A stretch of 33,778 bases of DNA from Candidatus Doudnabacteria bacterium RIFCSPHIGHO2_02_FULL_43_13b. Lineage in GTDB: Bacteria > Patescibacteriota > Doudnabacteria > UBA920 > O2-02-FULL-48-8. Below, piece by piece: positions 21,530-30,252 of the stretch. Every line of letters starts with the position of its first letter. The first letter of the stretch is position 1. The stretch lies in contig MFER01000012.1 in the NCBI GenBank assembly GCA_001777655.1, positions 60,723 to 94,500 of the forward strand, given 5' to 3'. The translations under genes and the position numbers were made by a program. The notes under the pieces are model-generated. The model did not search any database, was not told the origin of the DNA, and saw only the letters and a program-made list of their open reading frames with translations.

Positions 21530-22603
21530 ATGGTTAACGTAAAGAATATTTACCTATTCTTCGGAGAAGACGATTTTTCGCTCAAACGGAAAATTGAGCT
21601 TTGGAAGGCCGAGTTCGCCAAAAAATACTCGCCACAAGCAGTGGTTTTTTTTGACGCGGCTGAATTTTCAGAGCTTGATCTGATTTCAAAACTAACAGCA
21701 GAACTTGCGCCATCCTTATTTTCGGCCAAAAAACTTTTGATCGTTCGTGACGGGTTGCCTAAAAAAACGGAACCCGCCCGCCTCGCAAGCGAGAGCGTTG
21801 CGGGCAGGCAAGAAAAATTGGCGGAATTTCTTTTAAAATTGCCACAAATCACGCCGAAGGATTTTTTTATAGTTTTTTGGCAAACATCCAAGATGGACGG
21901 CAGAGTAAAATTTTTTAAGCAATTTGTAAGCTTAGTCAATGTTACAGAATTTAACTTGCCGCATGGGCAAGCTTTAAATACTTGGATTAAAGCCACCAGC
22001 CAGACCCTGGACGTCCGGATTACTGACGAGGCCGTCGACCTTTTGGCCCAATACCTCGGCCGGGATTTGTTTGAAGAAAAAAAATTTGGCGGGAAAGTAG
22101 TGGATCGTAAAGAAGCCTATAATTTATGGCAAGTATATTCGGAATTATCCAAACTAGCCTCATCCACCACTGATCCGATTAGTCCTGATTTAGTCAAAAG
22201 TTTGGTCAAACCCAAGCTGCCCGATTCAGTGTTTAATCTCAGTGATAATCTAGCCTTGCACAACCAAGAGGCGGCTTTTCAATCCCTGGAAAATTATTTA
22301 GAAACAGCCACCGGTGATGAAAAATCAGCTTTTATTAAAATCACCGGGCTTTTGGCAGAACAGTTTCGGAGTTTGCTGCTCATTAATTTATTGCAAGCCA
22401 AACAGTTGACCAATGCTCAAATTGCAGAAAAATTAGGCTGGAGCAGCGGTCGGGTATTTATTTTAACCAAACATAGCAAGAACTTTTCGAAAGCAAGTCT
22501 GATCAAGCTCTTGGGGCAACTTCTGGTGGTTGATCAGAAAATAAAAAGCACAGACGCAAACCCTCGGTTGCTTTTAGATATGTTTATCCAGCACCAGTTT
22601 TAA
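21530..22603 (+). CDS. holA: DNA polymerase III delta subunit
   Basis: Clamp-loader subunit that opens the sliding clamp. 357 aa, within the family range. The N-terminal NIYLFFGEDDFSLKRKIELWKAEFAKKY is the delta start (YLFYGeD.f.....). The conserved PSLFSAKKLLIVRDGLPKK lies at 61-79, and the C-terminal collar domain holds FNLSDNLALHNQEAAFQSLENYL and IAEKLGWSSGRVFIL. Two oddities: residues 82-93 (PARLASESVAGR) are encoded by a GC-rich palindrome in a loop where homologues tolerate length change, and the last residues IQHQF plus stop lie inside an inverted repeat of the ATCCAGCACCA family. Neither should disturb the fold. Confidence 0.93.
   Translation: MVNVKNIYLFFGEDDFSLKRKIELWKAEFAKKYSPQAVVFFDAAEFSELDLISKLTAELAPSLFSAKKLLIVRDGLPKKTEPARLASESVAGRQEKLAEFLLKLPQITPKDFFIVFWQTSKMDGRVKFFKQFVSLVNVTEFNLPHGQALNTWIKATSQTLDVRITDEAVDLLAQYLGRDLFEEKKFGGKVVDRKEAYNLWQVYSELSKLASSTTDPISPDLVKSLVKPKLPDSVFNLSDNLALHNQEAAFQSLENYLETATGDEKSAFIKITGLLAEQFRSLLLINLLQAKQLTNAQIAEKLGWSSGRVFILTKHSKNFSKASLIKLLGQLLVVDQKIKSTDANPRLLLDMFIQHQF
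21773..21809. repeat. GC-rich palindromic element inside holA
   Basis: CCCGCCCGCC at the left and GCGGGCAGGC at the right, with CTCGC/GCGAG around AA between them. Read in frame as about 12 residues between IVRDGLPKK and EKLAEF. Composition differs sharply from the AT-rich flanks. Confidence 0.75.
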
Positions 22604-22627
22604 ATTTTGTCCAAACTGGTGCCGGAT
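22586..22627. repeat. Inverted repeat over the holA stop codon
   Basis: ATCCAGCACCAGTTT (22586-22600) and AAACTGGTGCCGGAT (22613-22627), one mismatch. Ends match the ATCCAGCACCACTTTT elements. GCTTTTTAC follows, so it may also serve as a terminator for holA. The rest of 22628-22710 holds no gene. Confidence 0.75.
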
Positions 22628-22710
22628 TTATTGCTTTTTACTAATTAAGCCTCCTTTGCGGCCGGCTCGCCTGGTTTTTTCTGGATGATTAGCAAAATTA
22701 GATGTTACGA

Positions 22711-22744
22711 GAAAAAAAGAAGCTCTAGAGAAAGCTCTAGAGCT
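22711..22744 (-). terminator. Terminator of the radical SAM gene
   Basis: Reverse-strand perfect stem AGCTCTAGAG/CTCTAGAGCT with loop CTTT and TCTTTTTTTC behind it. Confidence 0.92.
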
Positions 22745-22753
22745 GGGATTGTT

Positions 22754-24316
22754 TCAGAAGCCGCTTGCCATCTTCCACGATTTGTCGTCAGCCAATTCGT
22801 TGAGTTGCGTGTCCTTGGCTGAAAGTCTGAGGTTTTGCGGCAGCGGGAAGTGCTCAAAGCCGTAAAACTCTCGACGTAGCGGGAGGTATTCGGAGACATG
22901 GTCTAGTTTTACGCGGTTGATTCCACCCGACATCGGATGTTCGCCTCGAGCGACCGTTGTCAGAGAAAATCTGGCGTTACTGATAGCCATGCTCCGTTGT
23001 CTGTCGTAATGCCGGCCGGAGGGCACCAGCTTTCCGAGAGTGGCCCAGACTTGGGGTTTGGAGTAAAATTCCCGGTAGCAATACTGGAACATCTCCAGCT
23101 GCTGCTGGTCCGTGAGTTGCTCGTGCCGCCAGGTCGGTCTCGTGCCGTTGAACCGGTCAAGGTTCGTTTCCGTGATGACGTTGCCAGCGGACAACACCTC
23201 AGCGTAACGATCCGTGCCCGGGATGTGGGTCAGGATCCAAAACGACGCGGTTAGCGGGCCAACCCCTTTGAGCTGTTCCACGCCATCCTTGATGCTCTCC
23301 ACCGTGTCCTCCTCAAACCCGACGATGTTGGAGAAGTGCGCCGTAATGCCCGATGCCCGGAGCAGCTCCACAAGTTCCGTGTAACGCTTGGGATTGTTAT
23401 GCCCCTTGCGCCGTTTCTGCAGGACCTTGCGGTCGAATGATTCTGCTCCGAGGAACACCTCGTAGCAGCCAGCCAAACCTAGTAGCTCGATCAGCTTGGG
23501 TTGGTCCACTAGGTCCATATCGCATTGGACCATGAAAGGGATCGTCACCCCGGCCGCGATCATGGCTTCAAGCAACTCTTTGCGCTCACCGTACTTGTTG
23601 AAGTTGTCGCACGTGAACATAACGAGTTTCACGCCCGCGGTTTGCGCCGCAAGAAGAGTCTGAACCGTGACCGAAATCGGTTGCGATCGTTCCAGCCGGC
23701 CAAAGATTTCCTTCACTGAGCAGAAGTTGCAGGTTTTCGGGCAGCCGCGCGCGGGTGTGACCCCTTGCATGGCGCCCATATACCGTTTTTGTTCTTCAGC
23801 AGTGAGAGGTTCCTGGATCGGCGGGTTTAGTGATTCCGCCCATCGGCTTTCAGCCCCATATACCGGGGCGAGCATGCCGTTGGTAGCATCGAAGAGAATC
23901 TGTGGCCAAATGACCTCTGCTTCGGCCTGGCTGAAACTCACGCCCCTGCCCTGCAACATGGACGTGTCGCAGGTCATGGAGTGGGGGCCACCGATGATGG
24001 CCATGCCACCGTTTCGGACCGCGATCGCGGCCAAATCTGCTGCCCGGTGGATCTGTTGGGTTTGTGTTCCCACCGCCGCAAACAACAGATGCTCACCAGC
24101 CTCAGGCTTAAGCCTTGATTGGTAGTTGGTGTCAGTGTGGACGTATTCGTCGAACGTTTCGACATTGATCGGCACACCGTTTACGTAAGATGGAGTCAAA
24201 CCACGCAGATGCAGCCGCGTGGTATTGGGCATAAATCCCACCTTGTAGCGTTGTACGAACCCGTCAAGGTCGTACGGCGACGGTTTGATCATGACAATAC
24301 GCAACGCGCGCTTCAT
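22754..24316 (-). CDS. Radical SAM protein with N-terminal cobalamin-binding-type domain
   Basis: 520 aa. Residues ~1-145 resemble the B12-binding Rossmann domain seen in class B radical SAM enzymes (LLFAAVGTQTQQIHRAADLAAIAVRNGGMAIIGGPH), though no DxHxxG base-off motif is seen. The SAM/4Fe-4S motif is C192-x3-C196-x2-C199 in RGCPKTCNFCSV; downstream VMFTCDNFNK, VFLGAESFD and SNIVGFEEDT fit the TIM barrel. Substrate unknown; the class includes methyltransferases and ring-forming enzymes. GC-rich codon use and a strong GGGAGGA ribosome site nine bases before the ATG differ from the AT-rich neighbours and hint at transfer. 32 bp from the ZIP gene upstream, so it may be the last gene of that unit. 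Confidence 0.9.
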   Translation of the reverse strand: MKRALRIVMIKPSPYDLDGFVQRYKVGFMPNTTRLHLRGLTPSYVNGVPINVETFDEYVHTDTNYQSRLKPEAGEHLLFAAVGTQTQQIHRAADLAAIAVRNGGMAIIGGPHSMTCDTSMLQGRGVSFSQAEAEVIWPQILFDATNGMLAPVYGAESRWAESLNPPIQEPLTAEEQKRYMGAMQGVTPARGCPKTCNFCSVKEIFGRLERSQPISVTVQTLLAAQTAGVKLVMFTCDNFNKYGERKELLEAMIAAGVTIPFMVQCDMDLVDQPKLIELLGLAGCYEVFLGAESFDRKVLQKRRKGHNNPKRYTELVELLRASGITAHFSNIVGFEEDTVESIKDGVEQLKGVGPLTASFWILTHIPGTDRYAEVLSAGNVITETNLDRFNGTRPTWRHEQLTDQQQLEMFQYCYREFYSKPQVWATLGKLVPSGRHYDRQRSMAISNARFSLTTVARGEHPMSGGINRVKLDHVSEYLPLRREFYGFEHFPLPQNLRLSAKDTQLNELADDKSWKMASGF

Positions 24317-24348
24317 TGCAGTTCCTCCCTAGAGTTGTGGTTTACATG

Positions 24349-25092
24349 TTACTCTAACCACAAAAGAGCAAACATGATCGCAATTCCCAACAGCATGATT
24401 AGGAACTGAGACAATGCTTTCTCTTTTGATTTATGGATTTCGGGGATCAGATCCGCAACGGCGATATAAAGAAACGACCCAGTACCAATGGCGACCAAGA
24501 TAGGAGTAAAATTCTCAATCCGGCCAATACTTAAGGCGACAAAAACTCCCACCAACGCCATTAGAGCTGAGAGAAAATTGAAAAATAAAGCTTTCTTCCT
24601 GCTAAAACCGGCATAGATTAAGACGCCGAAGTCGCCAATTTCTTGCGGGATCTCATGAAGGATGACTGCCACCGTGGTGGCCAGTCCAACCCGCAAATCA
24701 ATTAAGTAAGCCCCACCAATAATTAATCCATCAATTAAATTATGCAGGCCGTCGCCAATTAAATTTAAAATCGCCACCGGGTGATAAGTCATCTTATTTT
24801 CTTCACTTTCGTTATGGTGGTGATGCCAATGGATGAATTTTTCGGTAACGAAAAACCCGACGACCGAGGCCAAAATAATTAAAGAGATGTTTAGGTTGAA
24901 GTTGTTGTTTTCGGCTAACTGGGGAAGCAAATGAATAAAGACGTCGCCTAATAGGGCACCGGCCGCGAAGCTAACCAGAAAATTCAAGAACGTTTTGCCC
25001 AAGCGGGAGTTTAGTGAAATAGCGAACAAACCAATTAGGGAAATTAGGCTGACAATGATAACGCTTAAAATAGCGAGGAATTCAGTGGTCAT
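24349..25092 (-). CDS. ZIP family divalent metal transporter
   Basis: 247 aa with about eight hydrophobic segments. The histidine loop HWHHHHNESEENK (about 89-101) binds metal; helix IV/V signatures GDGLHNLIDGLIIGGAYL and LHEIPQEIGDFGVLIYAGFS carry the His, Asp and Glu residues of the ZIP transport site. The bacterial relatives import Zn, Fe or other divalent ions. Located 24 bp after the helicase gene and 32 bp before the radical SAM gene on the reverse strand; the latter needs iron-sulfur and perhaps cobalt, which may be coincidence. No Shine-Dalgarno is evident. Confidence 0.95.
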   Translation of the reverse strand: MTTEFLAILSVIIVSLISLIGLFAISLNSRLGKTFLNFLVSFAAGALLGDVFIHLLPQLAENNNFNLNISLIILASVVGFFVTEKFIHWHHHHNESEENKMTYHPVAILNLIGDGLHNLIDGLIIGGAYLIDLRVGLATTVAVILHEIPQEIGDFGVLIYAGFSRKKALFFNFLSALMALVGVFVALSIGRIENFTPILVAIGTGSFLYIAVADLIPEIHKSKEKALSQFLIMLLGIAIMFALLWLE

Positions 25093-25116
25093 ATTTGGTC
25101 TTTACAGTTTAGCAAA

Positions 25117-26349
25117 TTAACGTCTTTTCATGAAATAGCCCTGTCCATCTGAGAATCTCCGCTTGTTTCTGGGGCGCTCGTGCCGTCGGTTTGGTGGGGA
25201 TACTTCTCGGACATTACTAGCTGATGGGGTCGCAGAAGTTCTTAAGGTTTGTCTGATTAATCGTTCGATACTTCGAACTTCTCCTCTCTGGTCAGGGGTG
25301 GCGAAGGAAATCGCGTGCCCTGATCTGCCCGCTCTGGCGGTTCGGCCGATACGATGAACATAATCTTCTGCCATGGCCGGCAAATCGTAGTTGACCACCA
25401 CTTCAATTCCGGAAACATCAATGCCTCGGGCGGCAATATCAGTGGCAACTAGTACGCGATATTTTCCGACCTTAAATCCTTCTAGCGCGTGCAATCTTTG
25501 ATTGAGAGAGCGGTTTGAATGAATTTCAGTGGCAGAGTGGCCCATGTCCCGGACTGACCTGGCGAGTTTTTGCGCGCCGTATTTGGTTCTGGTAAAAACC
25601 AAAACGCTGCCTTTGTATTCAGAAAGCACCGAACGCAATTGTGATAATTTTTCTCCTCGATCAACAAATACGACCTCTTGGGTTACCGTACTGACAGCTG
25701 TTCCTGATGGCGCAACTTCTACCCGCAGCGGCAGTGACATATAGGAATGGGCGATTTTGACAATTTCGTTCGGCATGGTTGCGGAAAACAACAAGGTTTG
25801 CCGTTTTGTCGGCACTCTGTCTAAGATTTTTTTAATCTGCGGCGCAAATCCCATATCCAGCATGCGGTCAGCTTCGTCCAAAACCAAAATGCCGACTCGG
25901 CTTAAATTTAATTTGGTGTTTTCCAAATGATCAATCATCCGGCCAGGCGTGGCAATGATAATGTGGGGATTCTGCCGCAGTGATTTGATTTGCCGATTTA
26001 TCGATTCTCCCCCAATTAGGATGGCAGTTTTTAACCCAACGGATGAGCCGATTTTTTTTAGGGTCTCATCAACCTGCACCGCCAGTTCTCGCGTAGGAAG
26101 AATGACCAATCCTTTGATTTGTCCGCTACTTTTGGCTATTCTTTGCAGCATGGGAATTCCAAACGCCAAAGTTTTACCAGTCCCGGTTTGGGCGATGCCG
26201 ATCAAATCCTTGCCCTCAATCGCAATCGGAATGGATTGCTGTTGGATGGGGGTAGGATGGATAAATTTTTGACGATCTAAAATTTCAAGCAACTTTGGCG
26301 CGATACCTAAGTTGTTGAATGTGCCTAAGGAAACATTGGAAGGATTCAT
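25117..26349 (-). CDS. DEAD-box RNA helicase (RhlE-like)
   Basis: 410 aa, ATP-dependent RNA unwinding. All core motifs are present: Q motif FIHPTPIQ (29-36), motif I AQTGTGKT (53-60), PTRELA, TPGR, DEAD in VLDEADRMLDMGF, SAT, then the second RecA domain with ARGIDV and HRIGRTAR. A short basic tail (RRHERPRNKRRFSDGQGYFMKRR) follows, the usual RNA-binding extension of RhlE-type proteins. It lies behind the cold-shock gene with a bidirectional terminator between them; both act on RNA structure, so shared cold response is reasonable. Confidence 0.96.
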   Translation of the reverse strand: MNPSNVSLGTFNNLGIAPKLLEILDRQKFIHPTPIQQQSIPIAIEGKDLIGIAQTGTGKTLAFGIPMLQRIAKSSGQIKGLVILPTRELAVQVDETLKKIGSSVGLKTAILIGGESINRQIKSLRQNPHIIIATPGRMIDHLENTKLNLSRVGILVLDEADRMLDMGFAPQIKKILDRVPTKRQTLLFSATMPNEIVKIAHSYMSLPLRVEVAPSGTAVSTVTQEVVFVDRGEKLSQLRSVLSEYKGSVLVFTRTKYGAQKLARSVRDMGHSATEIHSNRSLNQRLHALEGFKVGKYRVLVATDIAARGIDVSGIEVVVNYDLPAMAEDYVHRIGRTARAGRSGHAISFATPDQRGEVRSIERLIRQTLRTSATPSASNVREVSPPNRRHERPRNKRRFSDGQGYFMKRR

Positions 26350-26392
26350 GGATTGCTTGGAAAAAATAATTTTACCTTAAGTATCATAACAG

Positions 26393-26422
26393 AAAACCGC
26401 CGTTTTATAAAACGGCGGTTTT
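26393..26422 (-). terminator. Bidirectional-looking terminator after the cold-shock gene
   Basis: Perfect 14-bp stem AAAACCGCCGTTTT/AAAACGGCGGTTTT with a two-base loop; T runs on both strands. It ends the cold-shock transcript. Confidence 0.9.
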
Positions 26423-26436
26423 CTTTGCGAGAGATA

Positions 26437-26634
26437 TTACGCGCGCTTGACATTGATCGCGTTTGGTCCTTTTTGGGACTCCGCGATATCAAAGGTGACT
26501 TGATCGCCCTCTTTGAGTTCGTCAAATGTCACATCAACCAGCGAATTGCTGTGGAAAAATAAATCTTTTTCTTGACCTTCCACGGTAATAAATCCAAAAC
26601 CTTTGTCGGTTTTCTTCTTGATTACACCATTCAT
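26437..26634 (-). CDS. Cold-shock protein (CspA family)
   Basis: 65 aa, complete cold-shock domain that binds single-stranded RNA/DNA. RNP1 is KGFGFITV (11-18), RNP2 is DLFFHSN (24-30); GDQVTFDIAESQKGPNAINVKRA closes the barrel as in CspA homologues. Its own promoter lies at 26672-26699, leaving a 5' leader of about 30 nt, shorter than in E. coli cspA. A strong terminator follows, so it is probably a monocistronic, abundant message. Confidence 0.97.
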   Translation of the reverse strand: MNGVIKKKTDKGFGFITVEGQEKDLFFHSNSLVDVTFDELKEGDQVTFDIAESQKGPNAINVKRA

Positions 26635-26671
26635 AGACTTGGTTATTTAATGATTTTAGGTATTTGTAATT

Positions 26672-26699
26672 ATAATATTTAAGCTCGACGATTTCTCAA
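26672..26699 (-). promoter_or_regulatory. Promoter of the cold-shock gene
   Basis: Reverse strand TTGAGA (26699-26694), 16-bp spacer, TATTAT (26677-26672). A second candidate, TGCTATACT, lies upstream near 26717-26725. Confidence 0.5.
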
Positions 26700-26732
26700 A
26701 AAATAAATACACCCTAAGTATAGCACAATATT

Positions 26733-27890
26733 TTAAGCGCGTAAATGCCGGAATATTATAGCATTTTCATCCACTGCAATCACCGCTATTTTTACTGGCG
26801 ATGAACCACTCTCGAGTGATTGATCTTGTGCTAGTGCTGCTTCGTTTTTTGCTTGATCCAAAGCTATTCCCAAAAATTTTAACTTGTCGCAAACCCTGGC
26901 TCTGATGATAGAGGAGCGTTCTCCAATTGTCCCGGTAAAAACCAAACAATCTAACCCTCCCAAAACTGCGGTATAAGCTCCAATATATTTGACGATTCGG
27001 TAAACGAACGCTTCCACCGCGAGCTGATCGTTGGATTTTTCGGATCCCAACAACACGCGCAAATCAGAGCTGTGGTCAGATAAACCCAGCAAACCAGATT
27101 GTTGATACAGATAGCGCTCCAGTTTTTCCCAGTCAAGGCCTTTTTGTCTGCCTAAATAAATAATCGCGCCGGCGTCGATATCTCCCACTCGCGAGCTCAT
27201 CAATAATCCTTCCAAAGGCGAAAATCCCATGGAAGTGTCCAGACTTTTGCCATTTTTGAGAGCAGTGATGCTAGCACCGCTACCCAAATGGCAGATAATT
27301 GTTTTTTCCGGCATTTGGCCAAGCAGTCGGGGTAATTTTTCCGTTACTGATTCCAAAGACAAACCATGGTAGCCAAAGCGAAAAATTTCCAAAGCATCGG
27401 AGTCGGATTTGGGTAAACCATAATATTTAGCTGTTTTTGGCAACTTGGCGTGGAAATAACTGTCCGAGACACCCGTTAGTTGGGCGGCTGGCAGTATTTT
27501 TTTTATGTTTTCAATTGATAAAATCAGTCCTTGGCTGTGAATGGGATCATTTTTAGCAAGCGTATTCAAATGCTCTATAAAATCATGGTCAATCAGGCGA
27601 TCACGTTGGAAAAAAATTCCCGGACAAACCACGCGAATACCGACCGCGGCGATTTCCTCAATCGTTCGGAGCAGGTTGGCCGCCAGCACCTTGTTCAGAA
27701 AATGCTGAAGTAGAGCGTCGAACTCCGCCTTGGAGATCGTTAAATTTTCAACCTGATTTCCTAATCGGATCTGGGCAACAAATTGCTCTCCCGCTTCATA
27801 GTGTGCGTAGGCTAATTCTTTCTCGTTTGCGTATAACGAATATTTGCCAGAGGCACTGCCGGAATTGATAATTAAATATTTTTTTGCCAT
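26733..27890 (-). CDS. ackA: Acetate kinase, divergent
   Basis: Converts acetyl phosphate and ADP to acetate and ATP. The chosen ATG at 27890 (MAKKYLIINSG) gives 385 aa; the track adds MD. Family motifs: IINSGSASGKYSL at the N-terminus (usually NCGSSSLKF), IRVVCPG (for HRVVHGG), SDSYFH with the catalytic Asp, FRFGYHGLSLE (usually YGFHGTSH), CHLGSGAS, DTSMGFSPLEGLLMSSRVGDIDAG, FTGTIGERS and VDENAIIF. The catalytic Arg, Asp, His and Glu positions remain, but several flanking residues differ from classic AckA, so substrate preference could differ. Overlaps the end of the phosphoketolase gene by 19 bp, which argues strongly for the acetyl phosphate step. Confidence 0.92.
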   Translation of the reverse strand: MAKKYLIINSGSASGKYSLYANEKELAYAHYEAGEQFVAQIRLGNQVENLTISKAEFDALLQHFLNKVLAANLLRTIEEIAAVGIRVVCPGIFFQRDRLIDHDFIEHLNTLAKNDPIHSQGLILSIENIKKILPAAQLTGVSDSYFHAKLPKTAKYYGLPKSDSDALEIFRFGYHGLSLESVTEKLPRLLGQMPEKTIICHLGSGASITALKNGKSLDTSMGFSPLEGLLMSSRVGDIDAGAIIYLGRQKGLDWEKLERYLYQQSGLLGLSDHSSDLRVLLGSEKSNDQLAVEAFVYRIVKYIGAYTAVLGGLDCLVFTGTIGERSSIIRARVCDKLKFLGIALDQAKNEAALAQDQSLESGSSPVKIAVIAVDENAIIFRHLRA

Positions 27891-30244
27891 GTCCAATTTT
27901 CGATTTCTGGCGGGTCTACGCCATACTCCAAAATATAGGCGGAGTGCCCAGTTAATTTTTTCCGATACTTATCCTGCATTTGCTTGGCCTCTGCTGGTTT
28001 CAGGACGCCGTTTACTCCCATCTTTTCGAATATCTCAATCGCCAAATGGTAACGGCTGGTTTGGTTACGCACGTGCATGTCGAATGGTGTGGTTGTGGAG
28101 CCATGTTCGATGTAGCCATGAACGCTAAATCGGTTTTTGTTGTTGCCATAATCAAACAAAATTTGTTTGAGCGTTTGCGGATAACCATGAAAATTAAAAA
28201 TAACTGGTTTATCGTGCGTAAAAAAGTCCTCAAAGTCATGGAACGGCACGCGGCAACTCATATCGCCCAATCCAAGCGCGGACAGAGCCAACACGTTGAT
28301 AAAACGAATTTTAACTTGCGGGGTTTCTTGCTTGACGATGGTGATTGCCGCCAGCGCTTCTTTGGTTAGATAATCGCCAACAGCGGAAACCACCACATCC
28401 GGCTGGTCATCAGACGCAAATTCCCAAATCATCAACCCGCGTTTGAGTTCTTGCCGGGCTTGATCCACCGTCAGCCAACGCGGCTCCAAAGTTTTGCCCG
28501 CCACAATCACGTTTAAGGACCGAGTGGAATTTAAGCACTGTTCCAATACGACCAGCGTCGTATTGCCGTCCGGTGGAAAATAAATATTGATAAAACATCC
28601 CGGTTTTTGCAGCATGTCGTCGATAAATCCAGGATTTTGGTGCGAAAATCCATTGTGTTCTTGGCGCCAGCCCGAGGAAGTGAGGATATAGTTGATCGAA
28701 GGAAATAAACCGCGCCAGGGGACCGTTTCTGCCACTCCCAAAAATTTGGTATATTGGTCAGCCATGCTGGCAATAATTTGAACAAATGCTTCGTAGGAGG
28801 CAAAAACCGCGTGTCGCCCAGTCAGCACGTAGCCTTGCATTAGTCCTTGTAAGCTATGTTCGGAAAGCATTTCGATCACACGACCCGAATGCGCCAAATC
28901 TTTATCCCAAGGTTTCAGTGGCCAGGTAAACACGCGTTTGGTTGCGGCAAAAATTTGGTCTAATTTGTTGGAATAAGTTTCATCCGGCGAAAAAAATCTA
29001 AAATTGTTTGTTTTATCGTTAAGTCGAAAAATTTTTTCCAGATAAGCTCCGGTTCGCCGCATACTGCTCGAACCAATTACACCAGGGTACTGTACTGCTT
29101 CAGCAAATTCTTCAACCTTTGGTAAATTTAATGACTGAAAGACCGCCTCTCCGCCAAAAGCATGTTTGTTGTTGCCCATGCGCAGTTCTTCCGGTGGGAT
29201 AATAGTCTGAATTTGTTCGTTAAATCCCAAGCGCGGATCGAATAGCTCCTCAAATTTATAAGAACGGAGCCATTGCTCCAAAGCTTTGAGTTCCACCGGA
29301 TCGGTTTTAGCCGCCTGGGCAACAACTTGATGGGCCAGAAAATTTCCTTCAATCTTTTGTCCCTTCAATTCCTGAATGCCGGTCCAGCCTTTAAGTGTCC
29401 TTAGAATAATCATCGGGAATTTGACGGGCAAACTGCCTCCTGCTCGAACCGCCGATTGAATCGATTTAATTTTCTGATAGCAGTTTTCCAGAGTCGTTAA
29501 CATTGAATTATAAATTTGATCATCTTCTCCTTCCACGATATAAGGCTGGTAGCCAAAGCCTGTGAACAGCGCAGTTAATTCTTCATTGCTCATACGGCCG
29601 TATATGGTTGGGCCAGAGATTTTGTAACCGTTTAAATGTAAAATCGGCAGGACGGCGCCAGAGCCGATTGGGTCCAAAAATTTATTCAAATGCCAGGCAG
29701 TGGCCGTGGGGCCAGTTTCCGCCTCACCATCGCCGATTAAGCAGGCCACTATCAAATCCGGGTTATCCAAGGCCGCCCCATAAGACGTGGCGAGGGAATA
29801 TCCCAATTCGCCGCCTTCCAAAATTACGCCCGGCGTACCCGGGCTGCTGTGACTTGGAAATCCGTAAGGCCAACTGAAATTTTTGACGATGTAGCCAATA
29901 CCGGCTTCGGTTATTTGAGCGTCCGGATAATACTTGGCCAAAGTTCCTTCTAAAAATAAGTTCGATTGCAAACCGGGAAAACCATGGCCAGGGCCGAGCA
30001 CGAATAAAATTTCTTGCCGGTGTTTAATTATTAGGTAATTTAAATGAGCGTAAACAAAATTTATTCCCGGACAAGTACCCCAGTGCCCAAGCAGTCGCAA
30101 CTTGATATCGTCGAAATTTAGCGCTTGTTTGAGTAAAAAATTACTGCGCAAATAGATTTGCGCTACGGTCAAATAATTCGCCGCGCGGACGTATTGTTTA
30201 ATCGCTCCCAGGTCTGTTTTGGTTTGGGTTTCGTCAGATTTCAT
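27872..30244 (-). CDS. xfp: Xylulose-5-phosphate/fructose-6-phosphate phosphoketolase
   Basis: Thiamine-diphosphate enzyme that splits xylulose 5-P or fructose 6-P with phosphate into acetyl phosphate plus a shorter sugar phosphate. 790 aa, full length. Motifs: LGHWGTCPGINFVYAHLN, GPGHGFPGLQSNLFLEG, the TPP site GDGEAETGPTATAWHLNK, VIEMLSEHSLQGLMQGYVLTGRHAVFASYEAF and SSGWRQEHNGFSHQNPGFID. Acetyl phosphate then goes to the overlapping acetate kinase gene, giving one ATP by substrate-level phosphorylation; a typical fermentative shunt in cells with few pathways. The -10 sits so near the ATG that the mRNA should be leaderless or nearly so. Confidence 0.97.
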   Translation of the reverse strand: MKSDETQTKTDLGAIKQYVRAANYLTVAQIYLRSNFLLKQALNFDDIKLRLLGHWGTCPGINFVYAHLNYLIIKHRQEILFVLGPGHGFPGLQSNLFLEGTLAKYYPDAQITEAGIGYIVKNFSWPYGFPSHSSPGTPGVILEGGELGYSLATSYGAALDNPDLIVACLIGDGEAETGPTATAWHLNKFLDPIGSGAVLPILHLNGYKISGPTIYGRMSNEELTALFTGFGYQPYIVEGEDDQIYNSMLTTLENCYQKIKSIQSAVRAGGSLPVKFPMIILRTLKGWTGIQELKGQKIEGNFLAHQVVAQAAKTDPVELKALEQWLRSYKFEELFDPRLGFNEQIQTIIPPEELRMGNNKHAFGGEAVFQSLNLPKVEEFAEAVQYPGVIGSSSMRRTGAYLEKIFRLNDKTNNFRFFSPDETYSNKLDQIFAATKRVFTWPLKPWDKDLAHSGRVIEMLSEHSLQGLMQGYVLTGRHAVFASYEAFVQIIASMADQYTKFLGVAETVPWRGLFPSINYILTSSGWRQEHNGFSHQNPGFIDDMLQKPGCFINIYFPPDGNTTLVVLEQCLNSTRSLNVIVAGKTLEPRWLTVDQARQELKRGLMIWEFASDDQPDVVVSAVGDYLTKEALAAITIVKQETPQVKIRFINVLALSALGLGDMSCRVPFHDFEDFFTHDKPVIFNFHGYPQTLKQILFDYGNNKNRFSVHGYIEHGSTTTPFDMHVRNQTSRYHLAIEIFEKMGVNGVLKPAEAKQMQDKYRKKLTGHSAYILEYGVDPPEIENWTWQKNI

Positions 30245-30252
30245 AACAATTT

